Source: Saccharum officinarum
Taxonomy: Eukaryota > Streptophyta > Magnoliopsida > Poales > Poaceae
Assembly (NCBI GenBank): GCA_020631735.1
Contig: CM036215.1
Coordinates: 13,108,346-13,172,345, forward strand
Direction of reading: 5' to 3'
DNA: 64,000 nucleotides
The notes under the pieces were generated by a model. The model made no database searches, had not been told where the DNA came from, and saw only the letters and a program-made list of their open reading frames with translations. The position numbers were made by a program, and so were the translations under genes. The first letter of the stretch is position 1; each line of letters starts with the position of its first letter. This document shows, piece by piece, positions 25,401 through 31,691 of this stretch.

Positions 25401-28185
25401 TTTTCCCCGTCTTTTCAGGTGGTTTCTGTTTTTCTCAAAACCTGAACCTATTTGGTCTCCCTGACAAGATAGAGTGGTTTATTTAAGGGGCCGTCTATTC
25501 TTCTCTCTTTAATACAAAGGTAACCCACTCTCCTACGTGTTCAAGAAAAAAAAAGCACCAATAAGTGAATTTTGAGAATAGTTTTCAGACCTGCTGTAGT
25601 ATAATGGGACCACCTTGCCAAGAATAAAGTTTCTCCTCTTTCATGATATCTACGATTTTTGTCACAAAATTCTGCATTTCAGCCTGCAAGAACATTCTAA
25701 GGATTAGTGGATCAAAATAAAGGAATGAAGAATGCTCATCATACTCACAGACGAAACTTATGCTTAGTGGTTCCTGTACCTTGTAGGGTTCATTGTCAGT
25801 GCGGAATTCTATCCCAGGGATGTCACGCAGCCAAACTGGGAAACCACTGCAGAAATGTATGACAAAAACAACATAAATAAATAAACAAAGAAAACAATTC
25901 TACTCACGTCTTTCAAAATTGAAGGCATGGATAAAACCATGTAGGCTTAAAGGGAGACAGAAATGTTCAGTTTGGTGGGGTTAGATACAGTGAACATGAA
26001 AAGAGAATATAAGGGATTATTTTCTTAGTACACACAGGAGAGCTCGTAACATTGCATCTGGAGAAAAGTATAAAAATACAGAATTGCGTGACAAAACAAA
26101 ATTGAAATAAACAGGATGAACAATTGTAATCGAATGTTTCCTAATAGGATTGAAATTTTATCGTACAATAAAAGCTTGTAAGCGTATAAGAAACTGTTAC
26201 GTTTGTAGGGAAGAACATGAACATCTGAGAAAAAGATGCAAGAAAAATGCCACCTCAGATAAAAAGTGTTAGTGTATATGTTTCAAATGGTGTGGCAAGG
26301 CACCCGAAAGGCGCCTAATGTACTAGTGTGTATGCACACCCACTATTGAGTCAAAACAGGCCAATTTTCACATGACAGAAAAAAATGCTATTGTCGTTAG
26401 ATGCAAAATGGTAAGTACATTCAAGTAGTTGGATGCCAGGATATAGACAGACCCGAAATTCCATTCAGCGCAAGCATATGGGCCGATACGCAGAAAAAGA
26501 AATAGACCTTCAGCAGCAACCAGCTTAGCAAACCTGACAATATCAAATCTTCCTTCGAAGTAATACTGGTGCAAAGCACATCAGAAGAAGCATAAGTTAA
26601 CACTCGAGGACATTATATCTGTTGTCATTTGAAGTGAACAGATGAGTCAATGAGGTACCTGGCCTTTGGCTGGCTCGTGCCCATTCCAAAAGATATATGT
26701 CTCAATTACATCCACGCCGCCCTCCTTGGCCTTTGCAATCAAACTCGGCCACATCTGGAGCCCAAATTGTGTCAGTTCATCAGAAGCTACGAATAACATG
26801 AATGTAGATGCCACAAACTTGCCAAAGAACTCCATGGAGAACAAACAGCATTATGTACGAGCATAGTTCCGCTAGGCGCTCGCCTAGGCGCGCCTAGGCG
26901 CGATTAATCGCGAGTCGGAGGGTGCCCGCCTCGCCTATGGGGGTAGGCGGACCCCTAGGCGGCGGCAGCTCGGCGGCGGCGCCGGTGGGGGTGGAGGAGC
27001 GTCCGGCGGAGGTTGCTGGTGGCGGAGGAGCTTCGGACGTGCGGGGACGGCGGTGAGAGCGGGCGTGCGCGGGTGGCGGCGGGCGCGAAGGAGACAGAGA
27101 TGCCGGAGAGGGAGAGGACCGGCGGCTGCGCCGATGGGGGGTGGAGGAGCGTCCGCGCGCGCGGACGGCGGCGAGCGCAGGCGTTCGCGGGCGGCGGCGG
27201 GCACGCAGAGGAGAGAGAGATGCTGGAGAGGGAGAGGAACCGACAGCGGCGGCGGCGGCGGCGGATGCGAGAGAAGGCGACGGCGGCTGATGCGGGAGAA
27301 GGCGGCGCGATGAGGACGGGCGAGTGCGAACTGCTGATGCGGCTGGAACAGAGAGATGGATAGGGTTCTGAGTGGGAGATGGGCTGGGCCCTTGCCTCTT
27401 GGGCTTTTCTATCTATCTAGGTCAGCCTTTCTATCTATCTAGACCCACTATTCAGCTGTTTATTTTTTTCTTTAGAAGATAATACATGTATATTAGTATA
27501 TACACAAAACGCCTAGAAAAACGCCTAGGAACGCCTAGGCGCGATTAATCCCGATTACTCCCTAGGCTAGGGGTCAGCGCCTAGATTCCGCCTGCCGCCT
27601 AGCGAAACTTTGTGTACGAGGAGCCTAAAAATTCTGTAAAACGCCCGGCCAACCCCAGCAAACATTATGACTTATGAGTAGAACGGAACATATTCGCTAG
27701 TAATTGGAAACGGCCGACCAACCGCAGCAGCAGCTGAACCCAACCGGCCGGCGCGAACCAAAAACTGAGACCGAAGGATTCCAGCTATTAAAGCGGCGGC
27801 CACAACCAGAGTCAACACCCCCCCTCGGAGCTCCCGAACCCCGTCCCACCGCGGCGGCACCAGGGCCCGCGAAGGCGAAGCGCCACGGAACCTCACTGCT
27901 CACCTCGGGCGTGGCGCGCGGGTAGTGGAGCCCCGCAGAGACGATCATCCTGCGCTTCCCGCCAAGGATGAGCGCGCGGTGGTCGTAGGTCACGTTGAAC
28001 GGCTCGAAGAAGGTCCCGCCGCCGTCGTCCCCACCAACCACTTGCCTCAGAACCCCCGCCGCGCCCGCGCCGGCTAGTGGAATCGACGGGGAGAGGGAGA
28101 CGAGGAGGAGGAGGAGGAGACCCAGGAGTCCCATGAGAGGCGGTGGCCGCAGCCACGGCGTCGTCGGGTAGGGCGAGGCGGCCAT
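4259..28185 (-). CDS. BGAL9-like: Beta-galactosidase (GH35), BGAL9-like, 11 exons, 3' end outside window
   Basis: The enzyme removes terminal beta-D-galactosyl residues, probably from cell-wall polysaccharides or glycoproteins in the apoplast. Eleven exons join in frame into 467 codons without a stop. Residues 1-42 hold a signal peptide with a Leu run. The GH35 signature [13 protein letters not shown] spans exons 5-6 and contains the acid/base Glu; the nucleophile Glu is in WTEDWDGW (exon 7). Exon 9 reads GGTNFERT where many plant paralogues have GGTNFGRT. The opening [15 protein letters not shown] and the [11 protein letters not shown] segment match the BGAL9 clade from memory. The C-terminal galactose-binding domains must be encoded left of the window. 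The frame is intact although intron 7 has grown to 17,802 bp. The exact orthologue is less certain than the family. Confidence 0.93.
5190..5314 (-). CDS. BGAL9-like: Beta-galactosidase exon 10
   Basis: It is 125 nt long with acceptor gttcag|GT. It encodes [16 protein letters not shown] and LGPMQE; the donor is GAG|gttcgt. Confidence 0.92.
5423..5510 (-). CDS. BGAL9-like: Beta-galactosidase exon 9
   Basis: It is 88 nt long with acceptor ttgcag|TAT. It encodes [13 protein letters not shown] and [12 protein letters not shown] and ends one base into a Gly codon (G|gtatgt). Confidence 0.92.
5695..5892. repeat. Imperfect direct repeat in beta-galactosidase intron 8
   Basis: Two similar stretches of about 65 bp, near 5695-5755 and 5828-5892, both begin agtaacagttagtt and end with attcagcatg-like sequence. 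It looks like a local duplication. The rest of introns 8-10 (4457-6071) shows nothing else I recognise. Confidence 0.5.
6072..6177 (-). CDS. BGAL9-like: Beta-galactosidase exon 8
   Basis: It is 106 nt long with acceptor atgtatag|G, whose first base completes the Trp codon of exon 7. It encodes [15 protein letters not shown] and [13 protein letters not shown]; the donor is ATG|gtaaga. The matching split codon supports splicing across the huge intron 7. Confidence 0.92.
6329..6625 (-). repeat. 3' LTR of Reina-like element
   Basis: It is 297 bp long and bounded by TG/CA. In element sense it begins TGTCACACC and ends GGTCTTACA. The gag-pol stop codon (6614-6616) lies 12 bases inside this LTR. 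Confidence 0.93.
6614..11323 (-). CDS. Reina-like Gag-Pol polyprotein, intact
   Basis: This is one open frame of 1,569 codons. The likely start is the ATG at 11224 ([12 protein letters not shown]); the frame is open 33 codons further up. Approximate order: Gag to residue 370; zinc knuckle CFNCGEKY...H...C near 377-395; protease [12 protein letters not shown] near 461; RT with [10 protein letters not shown] near 706 and [10 protein letters not shown] near 807; RNase H with [13 protein letters not shown] near 952; integrase HHCC finger 1141-1185 and D-D-E core at about 1211, 1272 and 1308; then a chromodomain-like tail ([18 protein letters not shown]) near 1511-1550. All catalytic motifs I checked are present. 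Chromodomains of this group are thought to guide integration towards particular chromatin. Confidence 0.93.
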   Translation of the reverse strand: MLVHDFGCCCVSVISGTTAPIKPSKQTQILLDSMSKRSDDEDSRWDQVMTNFDLLFTQVTEINTVQRQMKTQMDIRAAAMDQYSQEQHLIAQQVKANGQAVAQLTLRQFESEAKYDTMAKDDNEDNASLLFDDHESFHNIFGKDRTIPKTEHPKSSKFPFKHDKKDTIPKHSMPKMNFPVFDGSSPKVWIDNCHSYFELYQFPEGMWITAATLHLKDNAAKWWQAYKQNHTFKTWKHFCQTVEEQFGADDFRSAVTDLLELRQQGSLEEYTTQFQALQYDVSMHNPHYDDQFFAHKYVMGLKEELRGIVEAQMPSTVLRASILAKVQQKVLDRSRPKYTRQNTQFKPYQVTKVENKQAPPPTLLWKDRQLRDYRKANGLCFNCGEKYVPGHNAVCTHRNKPQVNALAINELDRELSDEVLNELAMEDQLQEEFGQLSINALSSQDNTNCIKLKTRVKDKVMLILVDSGSTHSFISSTFVKLANIPTVPITLKKVKLANGEWLLADSKVHQLNCYCQGQSFATDMVVLPMHPYDAILGFDWLQAHSPMECDWRNKTLQFSEQGKMIKLQGITDKPMQLSSISATKVYNATKGNDIWAFVMVDQLSNQISPELPQQQPVQPEIQHLLHHFQDVFNDPKGLPPPRAYDHAIPLVPGAVPVNSRPYHYSPIHKTEIEHQVKQLLQSGLIVHSHSPFASPVLLVKKKDGTWRFCVDYRKLNDLTIKNRFPMPVIEEILDELAGAKVFTKLDMRSGYHQVRMLPEDEYKTAFNTHHGHYQFKVMPFGLTNAPATFQCVMNEVLQPYLRQFVLVFLDDILVYSPSRATHLQHLKKVLVTLRQHQLFLKTSKCSFAQPSLEYLGHIISEKGVSTDPTKIQAMIHWPTPTSMTELRAFLGLTGYYRKFVKHYGTLSKPMTAILRLKHFQWNPIAQLAFDNLKLAMTTTPVLALPNFQDTFTIETDACQHGIGAVLMQHGQPVAFLSKALSEKHKTLSIYEKEFLALIMAVERWRHYLQRQEFIIRTDHKSLAYLNEQNLHSDMQRKAMTRLMGLQFKIIYRKGKENVAADALSRVGHLMALQAVSAVQPAWIQEVLNSYITDTQAQTLLKQLTISSPDERGFSLQQGLIWHQGKIWIGSNSALHTKIIAACHSSALGGHSGIAVTYARLKKHFSWKGMKVDVENFVKQCTVCQHAKHSLQHPMGLLQPLPIPAGVWQDLTMDFIEGLPKSDGYNVILVVVDRLTKYAHFLAIKHPYTATSIAQLFLDNIVKLHGLPQSIVTDRDTIFVSQFWKTLFKLYKVNLKLSTAYHPQTDGQSERVNQCLEMYLRCAVHDSPKSWKSWLSLAEIWYNSSLHSALGCSPFKALYGYEPNLGAVPTITPDVAPSVADIIAHREKHLQSLKENLAKAQNRMKQLADEKRQDYSFSVGDQVLLKLQPYTQSTVASRPYPKLSYKYYGPYTILERIGSVAYRLQLPEGALIHNVFHISQLKPFSTDYTPVYDSLPQVTDLTVADTVPEAVLDRRLVKKGNTAIPQVKLTWTGLPSTATTWEDYHVVKKRFPEAPAWGQAGTPAGESCHT
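6627..6638 (-). other. Polypurine tract of Reina-like element
   Basis: The minus strand reads GCGGGGGAGAGT directly before the 3' LTR, the expected place for plus-strand priming. Confidence 0.8.
12025..12036 (-). other. Primer-binding site of Reina-like element
   Basis: The minus strand reads TGGTATCAGAGA, starting two bases inside the 5' LTR. It matches the usual initiator methionine tRNA primer site. Confidence 0.9.
12039..12335 (-). repeat. 5' LTR of Reina-like element
   Basis: It is 297 bp, identical to the other LTR except for one C/T difference near its promoter-proximal end. It should contain the element promoter; I could not place a convincing TATA box. Confidence 0.93.
12341..12918. 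other. Original intron 7 sequence between Reina and L1
   Basis: There is no gene here. Near 12453-12560 it carries several GGATAC/GTATCC-type words like those at 19986-21412, plus a short (CA)n run at 12618-12630. The rest is unremarkable, GC-rich towards 12850. Confidence 0.5.
13109..16728 (-). pseudogene. L1 ORF2: endonuclease and reverse transcriptase, interrupted once
   Basis: The first part (16728-15079) has an APE-type endonuclease with [27 protein letters not shown] and SDHCPL in order, then the start of RT ([20 protein letters not shown]). It stops inside a short filler insertion at 15071-15114. From about 15079 to 13109 another frame continues RT with [47 protein letters not shown] and the active site YADDAVIF (near 14600-14625). 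The C-terminal zf-RVT cysteine motif ([18 protein letters not shown]) follows near 13455-13510. Apart from the filler I saw no other break, so the lesion is recent. Confidence 0.9.
15071..15114. repeat. 44-bp templated filler insertion in L1 ORF2
   Basis: The insert is made of three end-to-end copies of nearby sequence: 15071-15085 copies 15160-15174, 15088-15100 copies 15031-15043, and 15101-15114 copies 15021-15034. It separates ANRLA from [11 protein letters not shown] in the RT and shifts the frame. Confidence 0.8.
16767..19739 (-). CDS. L1 ORF1 protein with two zinc knuckles
   Basis: It has 990 codons and no stop. The N-terminal 150 residues are Pro/Ser/Thr-rich. Two CX2CX4HX4C knuckles follow ([14 protein letters not shown], about 19182-19223, and [14 protein letters not shown], about 19127-19168), so the protein probably binds the element RNA. 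A DUF4283-like region follows ([14 protein letters not shown], then [19 protein letters not shown]). The C-terminal half is low-complexity and contains a diverged internal duplication near 17640-17960 ([10 protein letters not shown]... and [10 protein letters not shown]...). It ends 38 nt before the ORF2 ATG. Confidence 0.85.
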   Translation of the reverse strand: MTPAPPVPSLSPSVPDAPSTTSPPLSSAPGPAATPSAGAPSSPVATSSLASGTPPILLGRSKADRWCRETPPSGKSGGVTPPSFAEVVRAGIAAKATLKTSVPRPEPQAAPSRGTSPVPRIVVTQVSNRRPTVLDAPDADGWMKARSRRTRKEARRQAGRPLRSVPNDLRGLCFNCFSPHHRAASCRSAPRCFHCRAQGHRVLTCPDRRRSLPHRRLVWRRASVSPPLESPPPSSGSVPPSVSCMMQAGVEAAGQGCRRRRRTRGRRSTETDHGSTPPERNEDGEGDVPMVSLPAASSGDDREAPVLRPRRIIDRSATINQKEDALQRALVVSVIGEPLDDIEVSIKNLVASRFEVDVETLALLRSGPASFLLILPDEDTATRIYNGGRPIISPGLRLHVMKWTRFIHSSPASLSSAVDIELRGIPAHAWELSTSEQLLNEFCWIGGVHPDNAIRRDVFRVAAWCSDPKLIPTVMDLHIIEPSLAADTSSPVKRLLSYPIQISVIPFSQPSTAGDSPPPPPADVGRGRRRRQRRRCSPPMDRPAAVAAAPGGPTTSCIPRGPVHTRLDPWLSEECHASAGLIPPPRDASPAAPCIDAPAHAVASEGASSPTRAAPGVLNSPLYTASEESNSSTPAVSPTTPSIEVTGMDASAQVVASEGASSPTRTTPEVPNSPRRTASEESNSSTRAVLPSSQSIEVPATEAPLDPSVERLEEFHRAAGSSQKASRDAGPSVDACLQRAQSPGHSPTNGPRADEIGRQLGGPPPSARPSDADDFQPIDEPVLECFGVVSGVNLVESGQHAVANSIANAPASQSAPATNPQTPVGSLATLPSATAAASPPPLQVYSRRRCRVRSSAPPIEACQPQQPPVPSPIKKLNLMRKPVDMLLPLPVIQKRRKKMPPPGSLPRRSRRVAGVGPCPPAPAVTEAQKRVMRSLGFEEREVIHPDAQDRYSKLYKPFLSESHVAALAAIFGWAVGEGEQVRTAYVLAAV
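19986..21412. mobile_element. Possible TIR DNA element rich in GGATACG/CGTATCC words
   Basis: The left end ctatgcagcacggatacaga and the right end (reverse complement ctatgttgcccagatacaga) form an imperfect inverted repeat of about 30 bp. Subterminal GGATACG-type words cluster at both ends (19998-20070 and 21165-21270). The middle (20520-21110) is GC-rich with short open frames and no domain I recognise; it may be captured sequence. I found no clear target duplication, so class and ends are uncertain. Confidence 0.45.
21644..22234. mobile_element. Mutator-like (MULE) non-autonomous element with long TIRs
   Basis: Terminal inverted repeats of about 80 bp are clear: left 21644-21723 (gggtgtggatggtcctcacc, then gatgcatggacttcttaatcga) and right 22152-22234. 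The GC-rich middle has no gene I recognise. The flanks are A-rich (21635-21643 and 22235-22243) and agree at 8 of 9 positions, compatible with the 9-bp MULE duplication but low in complexity. Confidence 0.7.
22257..23003. repeat. Inverted-repeat element enclosing a tandem repeat
   Basis: An imperfect inverted repeat of about 65 bp has its left arm near 22275-22340 (cagggtcatgaactctcaat) and its right arm near 22930-22998 (attcaagagttcatggacct). Between the arms lies the 210-220-bp tandem repeat described separately. I saw no clear target duplication. Confidence 0.55.
22356..22860 (-). repeat. Tandem repeat (about 2.5 units of 208-222 bp), SINE-like look
   Basis: The units start near 22356, 22562 and 22785, each with a version of atattgagttgcatgca. 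On the minus strand each contains GAGTTCAAATCCTAG-like sequence, resembling a tRNA-derived B box, preceded by GGTTAGTGCATGC. I see no cloverleaf. It may be a tRNA-derived SINE that became tandem. Confidence 0.5.
23010..23327. mobile_element. Tourist-like MITE (PIF/Harbinger type)
   Basis: The 318-bp element has ends GAGCACCTCCAGTGT and, inverted, GGGCACCTCCAGTGT, flanked on both sides by TTA (23007-23009 and 23328-23330), the PIF/Harbinger target. It has no coding capacity. Confidence 0.75.
23980..24068 (-). CDS. BGAL9-like: Beta-galactosidase exon 7 (nucleophile Glu)
   Basis: It is 89 nt long, encoding [15 protein letters not shown] and WTEDWDG with the nucleophile Glu. It ends TG|gtatgt, splitting a Trp codon. 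The next exon is 17.8 kb away. Confidence 0.93.
24183..24326 (-). CDS. BGAL9-like: Beta-galactosidase exon 6 (acid/base Glu)
   Basis: It has 48 codons, phase 0, with acceptor gacag|ATT and donor ATT|gtaggt. It begins IENEYGN, which carries the proton-donor Glu, and includes [16 protein letters not shown]. Confidence 0.93.
25340..25555 (+). mobile_element. 5'-truncated LINE tail
   Basis: Intron 5 of the beta-galactosidase gene contains a plus-strand segment ending ctctcctacgtgttcaag followed by A9 (25546-25555). This is the usual grass L1 3' end (TACAAAG...CTCCTGCGTGTTCGAG-A). The left limit is approximate and I found no target duplication. Confidence 0.5.
25591..25683 (-). CDS. BGAL9-like: Beta-galactosidase exon 5
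   Basis: It has 31 codons, phase 0, with acceptor ttgcag|GCT and donor CAG|gtctga. It ends in [11 protein letters not shown], the first half of the GH35 signature. Confidence 0.93.
25780..25846 (-). CDS. BGAL9-like: Beta-galactosidase exon 4
   Basis: It is 67 nt long. The first base completes the split Gly codon, giving [18 protein letters not shown] across the junction, which confirms the phase. The donor is AAG|gtacag. Confidence 0.92.
26453..26565 (-). CDS. BGAL9-like: Beta-galactosidase exon 3
   Basis: It is 113 nt long with acceptor ttgcaccag|TAT. It encodes [16 protein letters not shown] and [13 protein letters not shown], then ends two bases into a Gly codon (GG|gtctgt) completed by exon 4. 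Confidence 0.92.
26659..26754 (-). CDS. BGAL9-like: Beta-galactosidase exon 2
   Basis: It has 32 codons, phase 0 on both sides, with acceptor ctccag|ATG and donor CAG|gtacct. It reads [13 protein letters not shown] and then [12 protein letters not shown], typical of the GH35 barrel. Confidence 0.93.
26862..27612. mobile_element. Non-autonomous hAT element in beta-galactosidase intron 1
   Basis: The 751-bp element has a perfect 8-bp target duplication TGTACGAG (26854-26861 and 27613-27620), the hAT length. Its ends are CATAGTTCCGCTAGGCG and, inverted, CAAAGTTTCGCTAGGCG. Both ends carry many copies of GCCTAGGCG and GCGCGATTAATC. The interior is GC-rich and contains a diverged direct duplication of about 120 bp (27040-27115 and 27160-27235). 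Open frames there are low-complexity and not credible genes. Confidence 0.85.
27904..28185 (-). CDS. BGAL9-like: Beta-galactosidase exon 1
   Basis: It holds 94 codons from ATG at 28185 to the donor GAG|gtgagc. It encodes the signal peptide, a Gly/Asp-rich linker and the start of the catalytic domain ([10 protein letters not shown] ... [12 protein letters not shown]). The ATG is the first in frame after the GC-rich leader and directly precedes the hydrophobic segment, which decides the start. Confidence 0.93.
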
Positions 28186-28683
28186 GGCGGAGTCGGAGAA
28201 CAGAGAAGGGAGCACAGTGGAAACTGGGAAGCGCACGGGGAAGAGAAATATCAGGAGCGGTGGAGTTAGCGAGTGGGAGTGGGACCGCCGACCGGCCGCT
28301 TTTTCTTTTGTGTTTTTGGTTTTTCTTTCTTCCGGCTGGTTCGGCTGGTGGAAAAGCCGGCTGGTTTCGGCTGATTCAATAGTGTTCTGTGAGAGAGAAT
28401 AAGCTGAAACAAGCCGAAACATGACTTGCAGAACAGGGCCTTCGTTGGGTTTGTTTGCTAGGATGATACTCCACGCAACGCAGAACGCACAATCATTTTG
28501 CTCAAAAAAAAAACGCAACGCACAATCATTGCGGATTATCCACAGAGAGCAGCAAAGGTCCACGTCATGGATAGAGACCAGGGGCTTGATCTGTCAGTTT
28601 GCCATGGACGTCATGCACAAGATAGAGGAGCTGCTAACATCTTCAGCGGTGCTAGCGTATTCACTGGTAGGTATTGGTGTTAA
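28186..28683. promoter_or_regulatory. Leader and 5' flank of the beta-galactosidase gene
   Basis: Upstream of the ATG is a pyrimidine-rich leader on the minus strand, followed by a G/T-rich stretch with ccggctggttcggctgg and gctgaaacaagccgaa in inverted relation (28335-28425). I cannot place a TATA box with confidence. Only about 500 bp separate the ATG from the next transposon. Confidence 0.4.
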
Positions 28684-28686
28684 TTA

Positions 28687-29548
28687 GAGCAACTTCAGCG
28701 GGGGCACCTAAATCAGAGCCTCTACTTTAGACTTGGGTACTCTCCCCTACTTTTATTGTTCCAACAAATTCATTCTACTCTAGCAGCAGCACCCAAATAA
28801 AGGCCCCTAAATTCATATTAGCAGACTATGACATAAGGGACCCACGTGTCATTGAGTCAACCTTTCTTCCCCATCCTCATCATACACAGATCTTGCGGCG
28901 GAGGGAGGCATGGCCGGAGGGAGGCGCGGCCAGCAAAGGACGTGACGGGCATGGCAGCCAGTGTGCTTGCGCTCGCCGGAGGTGCGCCAGTCGGTGCCGC
29001 CCGCGCTCACCGGAGGAGAGAGGTGGGCTCGGAGGAGAGAGAGGTGCGCTTATGCTTGCCGAAGATGTGTCAGCTAGTGAGCTCGGAGGAGAGAGGTGCG
29101 CTCGCCGGAGGTGCGCCAGCTGGTGCCTCTCCTGTGCGCTCGCGGTCGCCAGAGGGGCCTCTCCTGTGCGCTCGCTGGAGGGGACGCTCCCGTGCGCTCA
29201 TGCCACCGGGCCGCTTCCGTGTGACTGCGCTTGCGGTGGAGGCAGGTGGGCGGCGCGCTCGCCGACGAACGGCTCGCTCGCCATCAGGAAACGGTCGCAC
29301 TCGCGGGGAAGGGAGTAGGTTCCCAGTCCGTACGTCAGCAGAGGAGCTGCGGTTCATACACGCGAAGACGAAACCAACGGATAGGGGGGCTATGTGTTGG
29401 GGCAACCAGAATGGGGTCTAGATGGAGGATTTTGGTGCCCCCAACAAATTTGGGGTCCATAATAAGGGCCCTGCTAGAGTTGGATTTTTGACCTGAGCCC
29501 CCATATTTAGCTATGGGGGCTCAAGTAGGAGGCCTGCTGGAGTTGCTC
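28687..29548. mobile_element. Tourist/PIF-like non-autonomous element with GC-rich interior
   Basis: The 862-bp element has ends GAGCAACTTCAGC and, inverted, GAGCAACTCCAGC, flanked by TTA on both sides (28684-28686 and 29549-29551). Its middle (28890-29330) is GC-rich with repeated GCTCGCCGGAGGTGCGCCAG-type words and no recognisable protein. It lies just upstream of the beta-galactosidase leader. Confidence 0.7.
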
Positions 29549-29551
29549 TTA

Positions 29552-29719
29552 GAGGTTGGAGCATTTCACGATTGACAAAAACAATTCTCTTTTTTTAAAC
29601 CTGACATACAGAGGGGACTGTGATAAAAAAGATATGCTGGAGATCCTCTTTCTCATCCTCCATCCCTAATTTTTTTCTAGATCCCTTAACGGATACTCAC
29701 ACGTCCATAAACATTGGGA
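29552..29719. other. Short original intergenic segment
   Basis: No gene or repeat was recognised. Its right end is the left target-site flank of solo LTR C, and the sequence resumes at 52553 on the far side of the nest. Confidence 0.5.
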
Positions 29720-30601
29720 CACGTTGTAAGGTCCAAATGACTAGAGAGGAGTAAATAGCTTATTTAAATTTTCTACAAGCTTCACTAAACAACAAAGTTA
29801 GTATATAAGATGGTGAAACTAATTGTAGCACTAGCTCAACTATACTAAGCAAGCCACCTATACAAGTCTAGTGAACAAGGCTATGATCTCTAATTCACAC
29901 CAACAAAGCTAAGTCACTAGGCTAACTACTCCTAGGTGAAACAAAGTACACTAAATAAGCTACACAAGATAAAGAGCACGAATGTAAAGAGAAGAGCTTG
30001 AATAGATATACCAACGTTGATGAGAAGAGGTATGTCCAATGTACCAATCAATCAACATGATCACATACATAAATGAAATCCTCGGCAATAAGATGACACA
30101 AGATTTTTACCGAGGTTCACTTGCTTCCCGACAAGCTACTCCTCGTTGTGCCGATGCACCCACTTGATGGATCGTGAGCTAATCAACTATCAAGAGTTGA
30201 ACCCTTAGCGGGTGCCGCACACCTACTCACAGGATGGGGATCCTCCAAGCCACGAGCTCCACTAGAGTAGCCAATTCGTGAACTCCCGTGGGGAAGGCTC
30301 AAGAACCCCTCACAATCGCTTGGTGAGGCACGAAACAATCTTCAATCACGAGCTCAACACCACTGGTGCTCCAAGCCGTCTAGGGTGTCGGGAAACACCC
30401 AAGAGTAACAAGCAATCCACAGCAAACTTAAGAATCAAGTGCCACTAGATGCAACTCTCAATGCAACGCACTTGAATTTCACTCAATCTCTCTAGAGTAT
30501 GCAACCAAGCAAGGAGATGAGTTGAGGGAAAGTTCTCTAGCTCAAAGTGTGCCTCAATATCTCAAATGTGCAAGAGAGAACCCCAAGGACCGGCCACCTT
30601 C

Positions 30602-30609
30602 TATTTATA
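30602..30609 (-). promoter_or_regulatory. TATA box of solo LTR C
   Basis: The minus strand reads TATAAATA, about 50 bp downstream of the GACAGACGC motif array. Position and context match those in LTRs A and B. Confidence 0.7.
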
Positions 30610-30660
30610 GCGAAAGGAGAAGGCACTAGCCGTTAGCAATTCACTGGGCGTTTTTTAGGA

Positions 30661-31085
30661 CCGACAGACGCGTGACGCAGCAGCCGTGTCCGTCGCGTGG
30701 ATGTGCGCCACGTGTCCCCAGTCTTCAAACGAGAGCCGTTGATCTCCAACGGTCAAGTCTCCAAAAGCGCTCGGCAATCACACGACGGACGCGTCCATCG
30801 CTATGCAACAAACACGGCTCAACAGCGACAGACGCGGTCTAGCAAGCGCGTTTTCTCGCTCGGCTGACGGACGCGTCAGACATGCCATCAACAGACGTTG
30901 TCCCGCGTCTGACGCTACGCAAGCCGATCGCCTCCCTCAGCGCGAAGTCGACAGACGCTGACATCAGCGTCAGTCGCGCAAATGCCCGTGCGTCCGTTGT
31001 CTCCTCCTCTGCGTAGGGCTGCACAGAGTGCTAGGGTTAGGCGACAGACGCTGGGTCCAGCGTCTGTCGCACGGTTTTTCAGCGC
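30661..31085 (-). repeat. Motif array in U3 of LTR C (GACAGACGC type)
   Basis: Dispersed direct and inverted copies of GACAGACGC/GCGTCTGTC and GACGGACGCGTC occupy about 420 bp directly upstream of the TATA box. They stand in the same position as the GCGTCCGGTC array of LTRs A and B but with a different core. Confidence 0.7.
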
Positions 31086-31691
31086 AAACACGTTCCGTGA
31101 CTTCACCACTTCTTTCAACCTTCGGCGCAATAGAAAATAAGCGTTTCATCTCCTCGAAAACGCCTGAATCCCGCCTCGCAAGCTCGGCGGGAGTGAGAGA
31201 GGACCCTAAACCCCTCTCTACCGCTCAAATTCCACTGCCTTTACAAATGTGCTAACACCACCAAGTTTACATCACCATGTGCATGTGTGTTAGCATTTTC
31301 ACAATTATTTTTCAAGGCGTTACGTTAGCTCTCTACTAGATCCTAATGCATATGCTCAAGATGATGACCTAGTAGCACTTGATTCGCGAGCTAACCGTGA
31401 TTGCCCCTCTTGATAGTCGGCTATCAATCCTAAACCCGGTCAATCACTTCTCTACTCATCTTAGACCGGCAAAAGCAAACCCTATGATTATACCTTTACC
31501 TTGATTACTTTGTTCCATGTCTACCTTCTCATACTTGATCACCTTGATCATCATTTCATGTGCATCTCCTCCTCTTGTGATCTTGTGGCCATCACTCCAT
31601 GCCATATGCTCCTTCATCACGTGTGTTGCTTATGCCTAACTCATTCCACTTGATACAATAGCATTAGCAACTTGGTGTCATTAATTATCAA

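Larger units (their letters stand above)
29725..31691 (-). repeat. Solo LTR C (TGAAAG-family), main part, interrupted
   Basis: It is homologous to solo LTR B along its length: the start tgtaaggtccaaatgactag matches B's tgaaaggtcttgatggctag, and the accgaggttcac, cgagctaatc-type and TATA regions follow in the same order. It is cut 24 bp before its end by the Ty3 solo LTR at 31692; the missing end is at 52529-52552. Flanks CACGT (29720-29724) and CACGC (52553-52557) agree at 4 of 5 bases. The superfamily cannot be told without internal domains. Confidence 0.85.

Noticed and set aside
27013..27363. 116-codon plus-strand frame in intron 1 of the beta-galactosidase gene
   Set aside because: Arg/Glu/Gly low-complexity from a duplicated GC-rich segment inside a hAT element.
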